Positions 42,851-54,686 are shown, counted from the stretch's first letter. The stretch is DNA of 64,000 nt from Chlamydiota bacterium (GCA_013286075.1 JABDGJ010000002.1:1-64000), one strand, 5' to 3'. The notes: generated by a model not told the origin, from the letters alone. Numbers and translations are program-made.

Positions 42851-43807
42851 ATGTTAAAAGATCTCATCAATAAACAACGTCTCTACACTGAATTTTTCTT
42901 TGCTAATATCGATATAGAATCGATCGAAAAAATCGTTCATTTTTTGAAGAATTCTACAGGTACCATCATTTTCACTGGCGTTGGGAAAAGTGGTCTTATT
43001 GCAAAAAAAATAGCTCTCACTATCGCTTCCATAGGGATAAAGGCATTGTATTTATCAGCAATGGATGCTGTTCATGGCGATTTAGGAATTGTGTTTCCTG
43101 GTGATACCGTTCTCATTTTTAGTAAAAGTGGAGAAAGTGATGAGCTGATCGACCTTATCCCTGCCATCCACAATAAAGGCGGAACGGTTATTTCTATCCT
43201 ATGTACTTCAAAATCGCGCATTGCGAATGCTTCGGATCACATCGTTCTTCTTCCATTTCAGCATGAATTATGCCCTTTCGATATGACCCCTACGATGTCA
43301 ACCATTTTTCAAATGCTTTTTGGAGACCTGCTTACCGTCGCTCTCATGCATGAAAAATTCCAGGTAGATCAATACATGCTGAACCACCCTTCAGGGAGAA
43401 TAGGAAAGAGAATGATAGTCAAAGTCAAAGATCTCATGCTTACAGGAAGTCGCATTCCCTTATGTACCTCTCAGGACTTGATAAAAAACATCTTAACCGA
43501 ACTTTCTGGCAAAAGGTGTGGTTGCATTCTCATACAAGGGGAAGACCAAACATTGGCTGGGATATTCACTGACGGGGACTTAGGCCGCCTTTTACAGAGA
43601 GAAGGAACAAAGGCAATCGAATTTCCCATAGGAGAGGTCATGACTCGAAATTTCCGTTTTACCACTCCTGATGTTTTAGCCTGGAATGCCATGAAAGAAA
43701 TGGAAATGAACAAAGACAAAAGAATCACAGTCCTTCCAGTCCTTACTCCCAAAAACAAGATTATAGGACTCATTCACCTTCACGATATCATCGCACATGG
43801 TTTATAA
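42851..43807 (+). CDS. kdsD: Arabinose-5-phosphate isomerase (KdsD/KpsF)
   Basis: This 318-residue enzyme makes arabinose 5-phosphate for Kdo, the sugar linking lipid A to the LPS core. The SIS domain has TIIFTGVGKSGLIAKKIALT (38-57), LSAMDAVHGDLGIVFPGDTV and IFSKSGESDELIDLIPAI. Two CBS domains follow (around 200-255 and 265-318), including GIFTDGDLGRLLQREG. It matches the chlamydial gutQ/kpsF gene. It is divergent from icd. Confidence 0.94.
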   Translation: MLKDLINKQRLYTEFFFANIDIESIEKIVHFLKNSTGTIIFTGVGKSGLIAKKIALTIASIGIKALYLSAMDAVHGDLGIVFPGDTVLIFSKSGESDELIDLIPAIHNKGGTVISILCTSKSRIANASDHIVLLPFQHELCPFDMTPTMSTIFQMLFGDLLTVALMHEKFQVDQYMLNHPSGRIGKRMIVKVKDLMLTGSRIPLCTSQDLIKNILTELSGKRCGCILIQGEDQTLAGIFTDGDLGRLLQREGTKAIEFPIGEVMTRNFRFTTPDVLAWNAMKEMEMNKDKRITVLPVLTPKNKIIGLIHLHDIIAHGL

Positions 43808-43833
43808 GCCTACTTGAGGAAATTAGATCTATT

Positions 43834-43869
43834 GCATAACCTCTTCTGGTGCCCGCGTGCGTGCCCGAA
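43834..43869 (+). repeat. GTGCCC-rich repeat, copy 1 (short)
   Basis: CATAACCTCTTCTGGTGCCC followed by GCGTGCGTGCCCG shares 27 identical bases with the inverted copy near 46582. It lies 27 bp after the kdsD stop and overlaps the approach to the four-helix-bundle gene. Confidence 0.75.
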
Positions 43870-43870
43870 C

Positions 43871-44215
43871 CTACCTACGAGCCATTTTGATTAACATGGA
43901 CACAATACGTATAAGCAATTCTCGACCTTTGGTTTGGTATTGCTCATCTACCAACTGCAATCGTTGGCATACATCTAATATCCCTGCACACTCAGTAGCA
44001 GATCTTTTAGCCATACGGTAAAAGCGAACTTTTTCTTCTACAGCATATTCACCAGCACCTTCAGCGATATTTAATGGGATTGAAAGAGCTGCTCTGCGTA
44101 ATTGATCACTCAAATAAGCCCTACCTCGAGGCAAATGTTCTACAATCACATCAGCTAATACAACAAATTCTATCGCAATCTGATAAACGTCTAATTTCTC
44201 ATGGTCTAAGACCAG
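43871..44215 (-). CDS. Four-helix-bundle protein (S23/IVS family)
   Basis: The reading frame encodes HEKLDVYQIAIEFVVLADVI, then VEHLPRGRAYLSDQLRRAAL, SIPLNIAEGAGEYAVEEKVR and FYRMAKRSATECAGILDVCQ. The whole matches the TIGR02436 four-helix-bundle family, whose members are found within rRNA intervening sequences and near mobile DNA; their role is unknown. The frame extends well upstream of the first GTG (44149) but has no ATG, and the nearest candidate for a full-length protein is CTG at 44215. The start may therefore have been lost, leaving a shortened or non-expressed protein. Confidence 0.7.
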   Translation of the reverse strand: MVLDHEKLDVYQIAIEFVVLADVIVEHLPRGRAYLSDQLRRAALSIPLNIAEGAGEYAVEEKVRFYRMAKRSATECAGILDVCQRLQLVDEQYQTKGRELLIRIVSMLIKMARR

Positions 44216-44298
44216 CTTTCTTTCCCCTGTAATAGTTTCGATTGTTTTTCCTCCAGTTCAAGATTATAAATTGCTGCAATCAAATTGAATCGCAAACT

Positions 44299-44335
44299 GG
44301 GTGAGTTTAAACAAACGTCACTAAAGTCCCATAGG
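44299..44335 (+). repeat. Left terminal inverted repeat of the Tn3-like element
   Basis: GGGTGAGTTTAAACAAACGT then CACTAAAGTCCCATAGG matches the right end with one substitution and one missing outer G. Confidence 0.8.
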
Positions 44336-44412
44336 ATTTTGATAAAACTGTTTGGGTAGGCTCAATATTTGCATTGCTAATCGTCTCTTCAACCAAGACA
44401 ACGATTTAGTAT

Positions 44413-44443
44413 GCGTTTTCGTTCCATCGGACTTCAAACCCCG
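44413..44443 (-). repeat. 30-bp repeat after higA
   Basis: On the minus strand GGGGTTTGAAGTCCGATGGA followed by ACGAAAACGC lies just past the higA stop. A near-identical copy ends the phosphotransferase-like gene at 45201-45231. Both also encode GFEV-x-WNEN in one frame. Confidence 0.7.
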
Positions 44444-44447
44444 TTCC

Positions 44448-44747
44448 TTAAGCGGCTTCCGAATGAGGGCGAACTTCTTTCATGATTTTTTGACCTTTCT
44501 CTTCCATTGTGATCTTTAAATCATAAGACGTTTGTAAATTCAGCCAAAATTCTGCGGAAGTTCCAAAAAAGCGAGCTAAACGCAGAGCCGTATCGGCCGT
44601 AATTGCCCGCTTCCCATTGATAATGTAAGTCACCCGATTGACCGGAACCGACAACTGCTTGGCAAAAGCACTAGCAGAGAGCTCAAGTTCATCTAACTCG
44701 TCTTTTAATATCTCCCCAGGGTGAATGGGCAGCATTTTGTTTTTCAT
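44448..44747 (-). CDS. higA: HigA-type antitoxin
   Basis: This 99-residue Xre-type antitoxin opens with KNKMLPIHPGEILKDELDEL, the family hallmark (hPGEiLkeEl). LSASAFAKQLSVPVNRVTYI is the helix-turn-helix, and GKRAITADTALRLARFFGTS follows, with EFWLNLQTSYDLK. It neutralises HigB and represses the operon. It is 16 bp downstream of higB. Confidence 0.94.
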   Translation of the reverse strand: MKNKMLPIHPGEILKDELDELELSASAFAKQLSVPVNRVTYIINGKRAITADTALRLARFFGTSAEFWLNLQTSYDLKITMEEKGQKIMKEVRPHSEAA

Positions 44748-44763
44748 ATATATCCTCTATTTT

Positions 44764-45042
44764 TTAATGATAATCAACGATTTCAACATCAAGGGGCTCC
44801 CCCTCCTCCCATCGAAAGCAGACCCTCCATTGCTGGTTAATTCGAATGCTATATTGTCCCTTTCGGTCTCCCTTTAATGCTTCAAAACGATTCCCAGGTA
44901 AATGCTTCAAATCCTCCAAGCTTGTTGCCGCATCCAAAATTTGTAGCTTTTTTTCAATCTGCCTATGGATGGAAAGCCATTTTTTAACTTTTTCACCTTC
45001 ATAAATCTGGCGCGTGTCTTTATTCCTGAAAGATCGGATCAT
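44764..45042 (-). CDS. higB: HigB-type mRNA-cleaving toxin (RelE superfamily)
   Basis: This 92-residue toxin is the short HigB form. MIRSFRNKDTRQIYEGEKVK opens it, LPGNRFEALKGDRKGQYSIR and INQQWRVCFRWEEGEPLDVE hold the basic catalytic residues, and it ends IVDYH. Such toxins cleave translated mRNA in the ribosomal A site. The toxin gene precedes the antitoxin, as usual for higBA. A near-consensus promoter lies directly upstream. Confidence 0.95.
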   Translation of the reverse strand: MIRSFRNKDTRQIYEGEKVKKWLSIHRQIEKKLQILDAATSLEDLKHLPGNRFEALKGDRKGQYSIRINQQWRVCFRWEEGEPLDVEIVDYH

Positions 45043-45049
45043 ATTCTTT

Positions 45050-45078
45050 ATATTAACAGTCGTTACGTGTTACGTCAA
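45050..45078 (-). promoter_or_regulatory. Sigma-70-type promoter of higBA
   Basis: On the minus strand TTGACG (45078-45073), a 17-nt spacer and TAATAT (45055-45050) make a near-consensus promoter 8 bp before the higB start. The spacer contains a direct repeat of GTTACGT on the plus strand, a possible HigA site. Confidence 0.75.
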
Positions 45079-45200
45079 GCGTAAAAAGAATTTCCACGAG
45101 TATGGGGTAAACCCAACAGTCGTGTCACCAGCTGCCAGTTGGATTAATTAAGCGGAATTCGTGCATGTCTCAATAGGATTATGCAAGATAAATCTTAGCG

Positions 45201-45231
45201 GACGTTTTCGTTCCACTGGACTTCAAACCCC
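45201..45231 (-). repeat. 30-bp repeat at the end of the phosphotransferase-like gene
   Basis: On the minus strand GGGGTTTGAAGTCCAGTGGA followed by ACGAAAACGTC overlaps the stop codon. It matches 44413-44443 apart from two swapped bases and the final edge. Confidence 0.7.
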
Positions 45232-46158
45232 TAGTTCAAAAGCCAGTTTTTTTATCATCGCCTTGTCTTTACATTTTTTATGTTTATCTACTTCGGCCTT
45301 GGTGTTTTGATTGAATTGGATATCGTTCTCGCAGGACATTGAAATTTGGTTCAAAAGTGCATACATAGTGACTAGCTTTCTTTGTTCCTTGTTCAGCTCG
45401 AGCTCATCCATAATGGCTGTTAAATAGATTTCTCCATGACGGGTGCCATACCAAGAGATCTTAATCCTTCCAAGAGCTTCTAAGGGGTCTCCTTGAGTAA
45501 GACCATCGAGATCTACCAAACCATTAAATATTCCATTATAAATCATGACGTTTTTGTAACAAACATCTCCATAGTACGTCGTGGGTCTCACAGTGGAAAA
45601 ATACGATTGATATCGTTCGTATAAATTGTCTGCAATGCTTACTGTTTCGTCATCCAAGCCCCTTTCTTTGGATTCCTCAATCCAAATTTTCATTCTTTCA
45701 GTCCAGGTATCGCTGATTTCATCATCGCCGCCACCCCAAATGACTCCAAATTTATTGGAGGATGGGATGGTTCTCACCTTTTCGAAAATATTGGCGATTT
45801 CTTTGGATAAATCTTGCAACTGGCTATCAGAAAGCTTCTCGATTACCTGTCCTAGATCCTCTCCTTCGATTTTGCTAAGGACTTGGTAGGAATACGGGAT
45901 CAGATTTTTACTGTAGTCTTCAGCCAAAATATCAGGTACTCGGATTCCCAAAGCTTTAAATTTTGGGATATGGTCGTGAGATCCCATTAAAAATCGATCA
46001 TGTGGGCTTAGGCGAACGATGACCTCTTCTTTCTCTAAGCCGACTCGATATACTTCGTTACAAATGCCGATGGCGATTCGACTGATGTATTTGGGTACCT
46101 GGTTGAATTGCGACGCCATTACTAACTGAATCATTTCTTCATGAGATTGCTCTTCCAT
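45223..46158 (-). CDS. Aminoglycoside phosphotransferase (APH)-family protein
   Basis: This 311-residue protein has the APH fold. IAIGICNEVYRVGLEKEEVI is the glycine-rich nucleotide loop with the following VIVRLS strand, and YSYQVLSKIEGEDLGQVIE is the hinge. TTYYGDVCYKNVMIYNG is the catalytic loop, with YGD in place of the usual HGD. GLVDLDGLTQGDPLEALGRI carries the metal aspartates (IDxD-like). Substrate may be an aminoglycoside, a sugar or another small molecule. As a cargo gene of a Tn3-like element beside higBA it may have spread horizontally. The H-to-Y change could lower activity. Confidence 0.82.
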   Translation of the reverse strand: MEEQSHEEMIQLVMASQFNQVPKYISRIAIGICNEVYRVGLEKEEVIVRLSPHDRFLMGSHDHIPKFKALGIRVPDILAEDYSKNLIPYSYQVLSKIEGEDLGQVIEKLSDSQLQDLSKEIANIFEKVRTIPSSNKFGVIWGGGDDEISDTWTERMKIWIEESKERGLDDETVSIADNLYERYQSYFSTVRPTTYYGDVCYKNVMIYNGIFNGLVDLDGLTQGDPLEALGRIKISWYGTRHGEIYLTAIMDELELNKEQRKLVTMYALLNQISMSCENDIQFNQNTKAEVDKHKKCKDKAMIKKLAFELGV

Positions 46159-46177
46159 GATCTATATTCCCCACTAT

Positions 46178-46405
46178 TTAAAAAATTTCGTATATTCCAC
46201 CAAACACAAGGCGACTATTTGGAGTTGTGGTATCAATGCGCTCCATGACCAGAAAGTACTTTAAAACCAACCTGTCGTTGACGCAATTCATCGATCATTG
46301 TCACCAGCTCTTTTAAACTGCGTCCTAAACGGTCTAGCTTCCACACTATAAGTGTATTTCCTGGCTGTAAAGCTTTAAAACAAGAGACGTAATTGCTAAA
46401 AAGGA
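46178..46405 (-). pseudogene. Serine resolvase (TnpR-like) fragment with frameshift
   Basis: The minus strand reads CFKALQPGNTLIVWKLDRLG, then RSLKELVTMIDELRQRQVGF and KVLSGHGA, matching the catalytic-domain core of Tn3-type resolvases. One base later the frame changes and continues as RIDTTTPNSRLVFGGIYEIF, the next conserved block. The N-terminal catalytic serine and the C-terminal DNA-binding domain are missing. It sits just inside the right inverted repeat, as expected for a Tn3-type element. Confidence 0.8.
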
Positions 46406-46416
46406 TCCCGAAAATT

Positions 46417-46454
46417 CCTATGAGACTTTAGTGACGTTTGTTTAAACTCACCCC
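46417..46454 (-). repeat. Right terminal inverted repeat of the Tn3-like element
   Basis: It starts GGGG on the minus strand at 46454 and is bounded outside by AAACT (46455-46459). Confidence 0.8.
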
Positions 46455-46513
46455 AAACTAAACCGTTTTCTTCTATCATCCCGTTGAATAAGTGTCATAC
46501 TGTAATAAAAATA

Positions 46514-46582
46514 TAAATCATCAGAAAGTTAATTTTTTCGGGCAGGGGCACGGGCACGCACGCGGGCACCAGAAGAGGTCAT
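46514..46582 (-). repeat. GTGCCC-rich repeat, copy 2 (inverted)
   Basis: On the minus strand GACCTCTTCTGGTGCCCGCG continues through TGCGTGCCCGTGCCCCTGCC to CGAAAAAATTAACTTTCTGA. The first half matches copy 1, the second half copy 3. It ends within a few bases of the 46579 gene stop. The plus strand has four GGG runs. Confidence 0.8.
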
Positions 46583-47106
46583 ATTGAATCCTCTACTACT
46601 AAATTTGTGAATAAATGATCGTAAGCGCGCCGATTGAAGAAGGGGAAAAATAGCGTCCCATTCCATTGAGCGGCTTCTTTGCGCATTTTTTCAATGAGTG
46701 CAATTTCTCGATATACAATAATAGGTGAGGATCCCTGCATTTTGCATGAAAGCAAAATTCCATATCCGAGAGGATCATCAACATAAGCATGTTTGATGAT
46801 ACTTTGGACTGGGACCATCATGATTTTTTTCCCCTTATGATAGTATTCAATCGTATTTTCCTCTCTAATAAGTGAAGGAGGATTTAGTTGCATTTGCGAA
46901 TATTTTCTATAAGGAAGAAGGCCCAGGGTAATGCAAGAAGAGCTGAGCAAAAATAAAAAAAGCCCCGTTTTCTGTAAAAGAGTTAAAGAAAAAAGAATAC
47001 CCCCCAATAGAAGCAAGCTAACCCCTGCTATTGCAATACATGATCCTTGAAATAAAGACTTTTTTAGGATTTTTGTTGAAATGGTGGTCTTTACTGTGAT
47101 TGTCAT
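46579..47106 (-). CDS. Hypothetical two-helix membrane protein
   Basis: This 175-residue protein has two adjacent hydrophobic helices, CIAIAGVSLLLLGGILFSLT (23-42) and GLFLFLLSSSCITLGLLPYR (48-67), in hairpin form, then a soluble domain (ENTIEYYHKGKKIMMVPVQS). A hairpin followed by a beta-rich tail is common in bacterial PH-like membrane proteins, but I see no firm match. Its stop lies inside the GTGCCC repeat, so the end of the protein may have been reshaped by that insertion. Confidence 0.6.
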   Translation of the reverse strand: MTITVKTTISTKILKKSLFQGSCIAIAGVSLLLLGGILFSLTLLQKTGLFLFLLSSSCITLGLLPYRKYSQMQLNPPSLIREENTIEYYHKGKKIMMVPVQSIIKHAYVDDPLGYGILLSCKMQGSSPIIVYREIALIEKMRKEAAQWNGTLFFPFFNRRAYDHLFTNLVVEDSI

Positions 47107-47221
47107 TGAATATCAATCAATTAAATACCAATTAAATCTATTGACTTGATGGTTTTTTTTTGTTAATTCAAAGATAGTCTCTTATATCTTAAGAGAATCT
47201 GCCTCGGCAAGGATTTTTTAT

Positions 47222-47572
47222 ATGGGTTGTGTACTATGCCCCCCTATTGCTTGTTTAGGGGGTTTCTTGGGGGCTTATCTAGGAATACCCCCTCTTACCA
47301 CTCGCGGCCAAAAAGCGTTGAGCACTTCCCTTAGTGCGGTACTCACAAGCGTGACAATCATTGCTCTTAAAATTTTTTGGAATATTTCGTTATGTGGAGG
47401 AAAGGGATTTGCGACGTGGAATATTTTCATCCTTTTTTCAACAACAATTGCGATTGGGGTTGTTTATTCTATTGGTGTCAATTATTTACTTTCTCGGTTC
47501 GTATTTAATCGTGGAAATTCCTCTCCTTCCTGTTGTTGTAAGACTAATGAACCTATTCAGATGCTAAAATAG
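47222..47572 (+). CDS. Small membrane protein with cysteine-rich ends
   Basis: This 116-residue protein opens MGCVLCPPIACLGGFLGAYL, with two CxxxC-type spacings. Three hydrophobic stretches follow, including TWNIFILFSTTIAIGVVYSI. It ends near a PSCCCKTNEP cluster. Clustered cysteines at both ends could bind a metal or be modified, but no family is recognised. It is divergent from the two-helix protein gene. Confidence 0.6.
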   Translation: MGCVLCPPIACLGGFLGAYLGIPPLTTRGQKALSTSLSAVLTSVTIIALKIFWNISLCGGKGFATWNIFILFSTTIAIGVVYSIGVNYLLSRFVFNRGNSSPSCCCKTNEPIQMLK

Positions 47573-47669
47573 GTTCATAATTCCCCTCCAATGAACATTG
47601 TTATTTGAGTTAAAATAAATCAACGAGCTACAATTTTTGTTATCTTGATTTTTTTTGTTAGGAGAAGTC

Positions 47670-48950
47670 GTGGGGGACATAAATATATACAATGTTTTCA
47701 TGCTCATCACATTTGTGGTGGGATATTTTTTTATTACAATTGAAAATTTTTCAAAAATTAATAAAACTTCTATTGCATTATTAACAGCAATTATTTGCTG
47801 GGTTTTTGTTTTTATTCAAACACCACATACAACCGAAGATAATTTAAATTTCTTATCCAAGCATTTAGCAAATATTAGCCAAGTTATTTTTTTTCTGTTA
47901 GGTGGGTTAACAATTGTAGAAATTATTAGCGCTCATAAAGGTTTTCAATTAATTGCAAGACGTATTCGTTCACGATCTAAATCAAAACTGCTTTGGATCA
48001 TTGGACTGATCAGTTTCTTTCTTTCTTCTATTCTCGATAATTTGACAACGACCATTATTATGGTCACTCTTCTTCGCAAGATTACTAAAGCAGGAAGTGA
48101 CCGTCTGCTATTGGGTGGAATGGTTGTTATCGCAGCAAATGCTGGTGGGGCTTGGACTCCTATAGGAGACGTTACTACCACTATGTTGTGGATAGGAGGA
48201 CAACTGACTACTTTTGCAATCATCAAAAATTTATTTCTGCCAAGTTTAGTATGTCTTATCGCTTCCTTATGCTTTTTGCAATGTACATGGAAGGGAGAGT
48301 TAGAAACTATTAAAGAATCTCCCGAAGAAGTGCAGATAGAACCTTATGGGAACCTTATTTTTTGGTTGGGAATTGTTTGTTTGTTATTTGTCCCTTTTTT
48401 CAAAGTTATTACGGGGTTGCCCCCGTTTATGGGAATGATTTTTGGATTGGGAATTATGTGGTTATTGACAGATCTCATTCACGCCCGTTTTGACGATCGA
48501 GAACATTTACGAGTCCCTCATATTATGACTCAAATAGATGTCTCAGGAGTGCTCTTTTTTCTAGGAATTCTTCTTTCTGTAGATGCTTTGCACACTGCAG
48601 GTATACTTGACACCCTTGCCCATTGGATGGACAGAAAAATAGGGAGTGAAAAATTAATAGCGATCGCGATTGGCCTTGTGTCGGCGATTGTTGATAATGT
48701 TCCATTGGTAGCTGCTACTATGGGTATGTATTCACTGACAGAATTTCCCATTGATTCCCATTTTTGGAATCTCATAGCCTATTGTGCAGGTACTGGAGGG
48801 AGCGTTCTTGTGATTGGGTCCTCCGCTGGTGTCGCCTTTATGGGATTAGAAAAAGTCGATTTTTTTTGGTATGCTCGTAAAATTGGCTTTGCCGCCTTAC
48901 TGGGCTATTTTGCAGGAGTGATTATTTTTGAGTTTTTCTCTTTTTTTTAA
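47670..48950 (+). CDS. nhaD: NhaD-type sodium/proton antiporter
   Basis: Translation most likely starts at the GTG at 47670, behind AGGAG. This 426-residue inner-membrane protein has about 12 hydrophobic helices. Ion-transporter family blocks include FFLLGGLTIVEIISAHKGFQ, FFLSSILDNLTTTIIMVTLL, VVIAANAGGAWTPIGDVTTT (conserved N..GGAWTPIGD) and a second half with GLVSAIVDNVPLVAATMGMY. It exports sodium in exchange for protons. Chlamydiaceae have a homologous nhaD gene. Confidence 0.94.
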   Translation: MGDINIYNVFMLITFVVGYFFITIENFSKINKTSIALLTAIICWVFVFIQTPHTTEDNLNFLSKHLANISQVIFFLLGGLTIVEIISAHKGFQLIARRIRSRSKSKLLWIIGLISFFLSSILDNLTTTIIMVTLLRKITKAGSDRLLLGGMVVIAANAGGAWTPIGDVTTTMLWIGGQLTTFAIIKNLFLPSLVCLIASLCFLQCTWKGELETIKESPEEVQIEPYGNLIFWLGIVCLLFVPFFKVITGLPPFMGMIFGLGIMWLLTDLIHARFDDREHLRVPHIMTQIDVSGVLFFLGILLSVDALHTAGILDTLAHWMDRKIGSEKLIAIAIGLVSAIVDNVPLVAATMGMYSLTEFPIDSHFWNLIAYCAGTGGSVLVIGSSAGVAFMGLEKVDFFWYARKIGFAALLGYFAGVIIFEFFSFF

Positions 48951-49269
48951 ATTCTTGTTGCTCTAAATCTTTTTCTTTTTGTATATTTGCGTCTTCTCGT
49001 GCGAGTTCTTTCAAAAAAGATCAGGATGAGAATATAAGTACCTTCGAGTACTTAGAGTCTTCAAATTCTAAAAGTTGTTGAGAGCAGTGTTTTTAAATGC
49101 TTTTAATGCTTCATTTGGTTTTGGATTCTCATATGTTTGACAGTATAAGAGAGACAATGTGCAAGCGAGTAAATAGAGCTTGTGTGTGGTAGAAGCTATT
49201 AATAGTAGCTATCGCATAGTAGGGATTTAAGAAATTGAATCTACTACACGAATTTTCAAAGATGATATT
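48951..49269. other. Leader region upstream of 16S rRNA
   Basis: No complete gene is seen. On the minus strand about 36 codons (FLKELAREDANIQKEKDLEQ...) are open near 48930-49030, possibly the tail of a lost gene. A small hairpin (AAGTAC/GTACTT) lies at 49036-49053, and the 16S processing-stem arm at 49135-49181. The rRNA promoter must lie upstream of that arm, but I cannot place it confidently. Confidence 0.45.
49135..49181 (+). other. 5' arm of the 16S precursor processing stem
   Basis: TTGACAGTATAA, GAGACAATGTGCA and AATAGAGCTTG in this arm pair with CAAGCTCTATT, TGCACATTGTCTC and TTATACTGTCAA at 50848-50888. RNase III would cut this long stem. Confidence 0.8.
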
Positions 49270-50812
<1,543 letters not shown>

Positions 50813-50847
50813 TAAGGACAGTTTGCCTTTATGGCGAACAGGTTGGG

Positions 50848-50890
50848 CAAGCTCTATTGCATGCACATTGTCTCCTTTATACTGTCAAAA
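50848..50890 (+). other. 3' arm of the 16S precursor processing stem
   Basis: CAAGCTCTATTGCATGCACA continuing to TACTGTCAAAA is complementary to 49135-49181. Confidence 0.8.
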
Positions 50891-50909
50891 CATCATTTTT
50901 GACGATTTC

Positions 50910-50982
50910 GGGGGTTTAGCTCAGTTGGTAGAGCATCTGATTTGCATTCAGAGGGTCAGGAGTTCGAGTCTCCTAGCCTCCA
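50910..50982 (+). tRNA. tRNA-Ala (TGC)
   Basis: A full cloverleaf of 73 nt. The acceptor GGGGGTT pairs with AGCCTCC, the D-arm is AGCTCAGTTGGTAGAGC, and the anticodon loop TTTGCAT carries TGC. The T-arm is CAGGAGTTCGAGTCTCCT with a correct TTCGA loop, and discriminator A follows. CCA is not encoded. Confidence 0.97.
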
Positions 50983-50992
50983 AGGTTTGCAC

Positions 50993-51030
50993 TTGTGGTT
51001 ATAGCTCAACTTGCGGTTATAGCTCAGTTG
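50993..51030 (+). repeat. 18-bp tandem duplication of the tRNA-Ile 5' end
   Basis: TTGTGGTTATAGCTCAAC is immediately followed by TTGCGGTTATAGCTCAGT, the real start of tRNA-Ile. The extra copy lies in the spacer. Confidence 0.75.
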
Positions 51031-51086
51031 GTTAGAGCGCGACACTGATAATGTCGAGGTCCCAAGTTCAAATCTTGGTAACCGCA
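51013..51086 (+). tRNA. tRNA-Ile (GAT)
   Basis: A full cloverleaf of 74 nt. The acceptor GCGGTTA pairs with TAACCGC. The anticodon stem-loop GACACTGATAATGTC carries GAT, and the T-arm CCAAGTTCAAATCTTGG is intact. CCA is not encoded. It follows tRNA-Ala, the reverse of the usual Ile-Ala order. Confidence 0.97.
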
Positions 51087-51456
51087 TATTTATCTATCAG
51101 CAATTGGAGCCCACTCAACCAGAACAGAGAAGCTCCCGATGAAATCTCTAGAAGGAATTCTAGATCGCAAATTTAAGTCTCTTATTTTAAAGAGAATACA
51201 TACGCTATTTTGAAAGTCTAAAGAAAAAATCAAGTTAATCTACAAGCGGAGAAGTAGCATAAGGATTCAGATATAAGAAAGAAGCCTTATGCGAAAGTTG
51301 AATTTAGTAAAGAGATGACGAAAGTCATAGTGAATTCACTGACAAAAATCAACGCTTGAGGAAAATCTTCACACAAAGTGAATTTAAGTTAAGGAAGCAC
51401 TACGAAAGTGGTGCTAGACGTGAACTCAAAAACTTAAAGCTTGAGATCAAGAATTT
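51087..51456 (+). other. Spacer between tRNA-Ile and 23S rRNA
   Basis: There is no gene in this 370-nt spacer. It contains the 5' arm of the 23S processing stem (51350-51372) and several short hairpins, such as AAGCACTAC/GTGGTGCT near 51395. Confidence 0.6.
51350..51372 (+). other. 5' arm of the 23S precursor processing stem
   Basis: CAACGCTTGAG...ATCTTCAC pairs with GTGAAGAA...CTCAAGCGTTG at 54462-54484 with a small internal mismatch. Confidence 0.75.
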
Positions 51457-54394
<2,938 letters not shown>

Positions 54395-54461
54395 ACCTTT
54401 TTTTCTGAAGGAAGAAGACATTCCCTTCAGCACAGATGTGGTCACGAATTACAATCAAGCA

Positions 54462-54484
54462 GTGAAGAAGAAACTCAAGCGTTG
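54462..54484 (+). other. 3' arm of the 23S precursor processing stem
   Basis: GTGAAGAAGAAACTCAAGCG plus TTG is complementary to 51350-51372 and lies between 23S and 5S. Confidence 0.75.
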
Positions 54485-54520
54485 TTTTTTGAAAGTGAAA
54501 GAGTAAATTAACAGATTTTT

Positions 54521-54636
54521 GCTTGGTGATATTGGAGAAGGGGAAATACCTGAACCCATTCCGAACTCAGAAGTCAAGCCCTTTATCGCCGATGGTACTG
54601 CACACAAGAGTGTGGAAGAGTAGGTCATCGCCAAGC
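54521..54636 (+). rRNA. rrf: 5S ribosomal RNA
   Basis: GCTTGGTGAT at the 5' end pairs with GTCATCGCCAAGC at the 3' end. CCGAACTCAGAAGTCAAGC and GCCGATGGTACTGC are typical 5S loop segments. Length is about 116 nt. Confidence 0.95.
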
Positions 54637-54645
54637 TTTTTTTTC

Positions 54646-54678
54646 GCCCTGAAAGTCTATCTTTCAGGGCTTTTTTTT
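54646..54678 (+). terminator. Rho-independent terminator of the rRNA operon
   Basis: GCCCTGAAAG and CTTTCAGGGC form a perfect 10-bp stem around TCTAT, followed by eight T residues. Confidence 0.95.
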
Positions 54679-54686
54679 AGACTTCT

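Larger units (their letters stand above)
44294..46459. mobile_element. Degenerate Tn3-family-like transposon carrying HigBA and an APH-like gene
   Basis: Inverted ends lie at 44299-44335 and 46417-46454. The right end reads, from outside, GGGGTGAGTTTAAACAAACG then TCACTAAAGTCTCATAGG: 38 bp, the Tn3-family length, starting GGGG. The left end differs only by a lost G and one substitution. Both are bordered by AAACT (44294-44298 and 46455-46459), a 5-bp target duplication as Tn3 elements make. Inside lie higBA, a phosphotransferase-like gene and a broken resolvase. No transposase is present, so the element is non-autonomous or decayed. Confidence 0.75.

Noticed and set aside
49136..49141. TTGACA as the -35 box of the rRNA promoter
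   Set aside because: There is no -10 at proper spacing, and the bases pair with 50883-50888 as part of the 16S processing stem.
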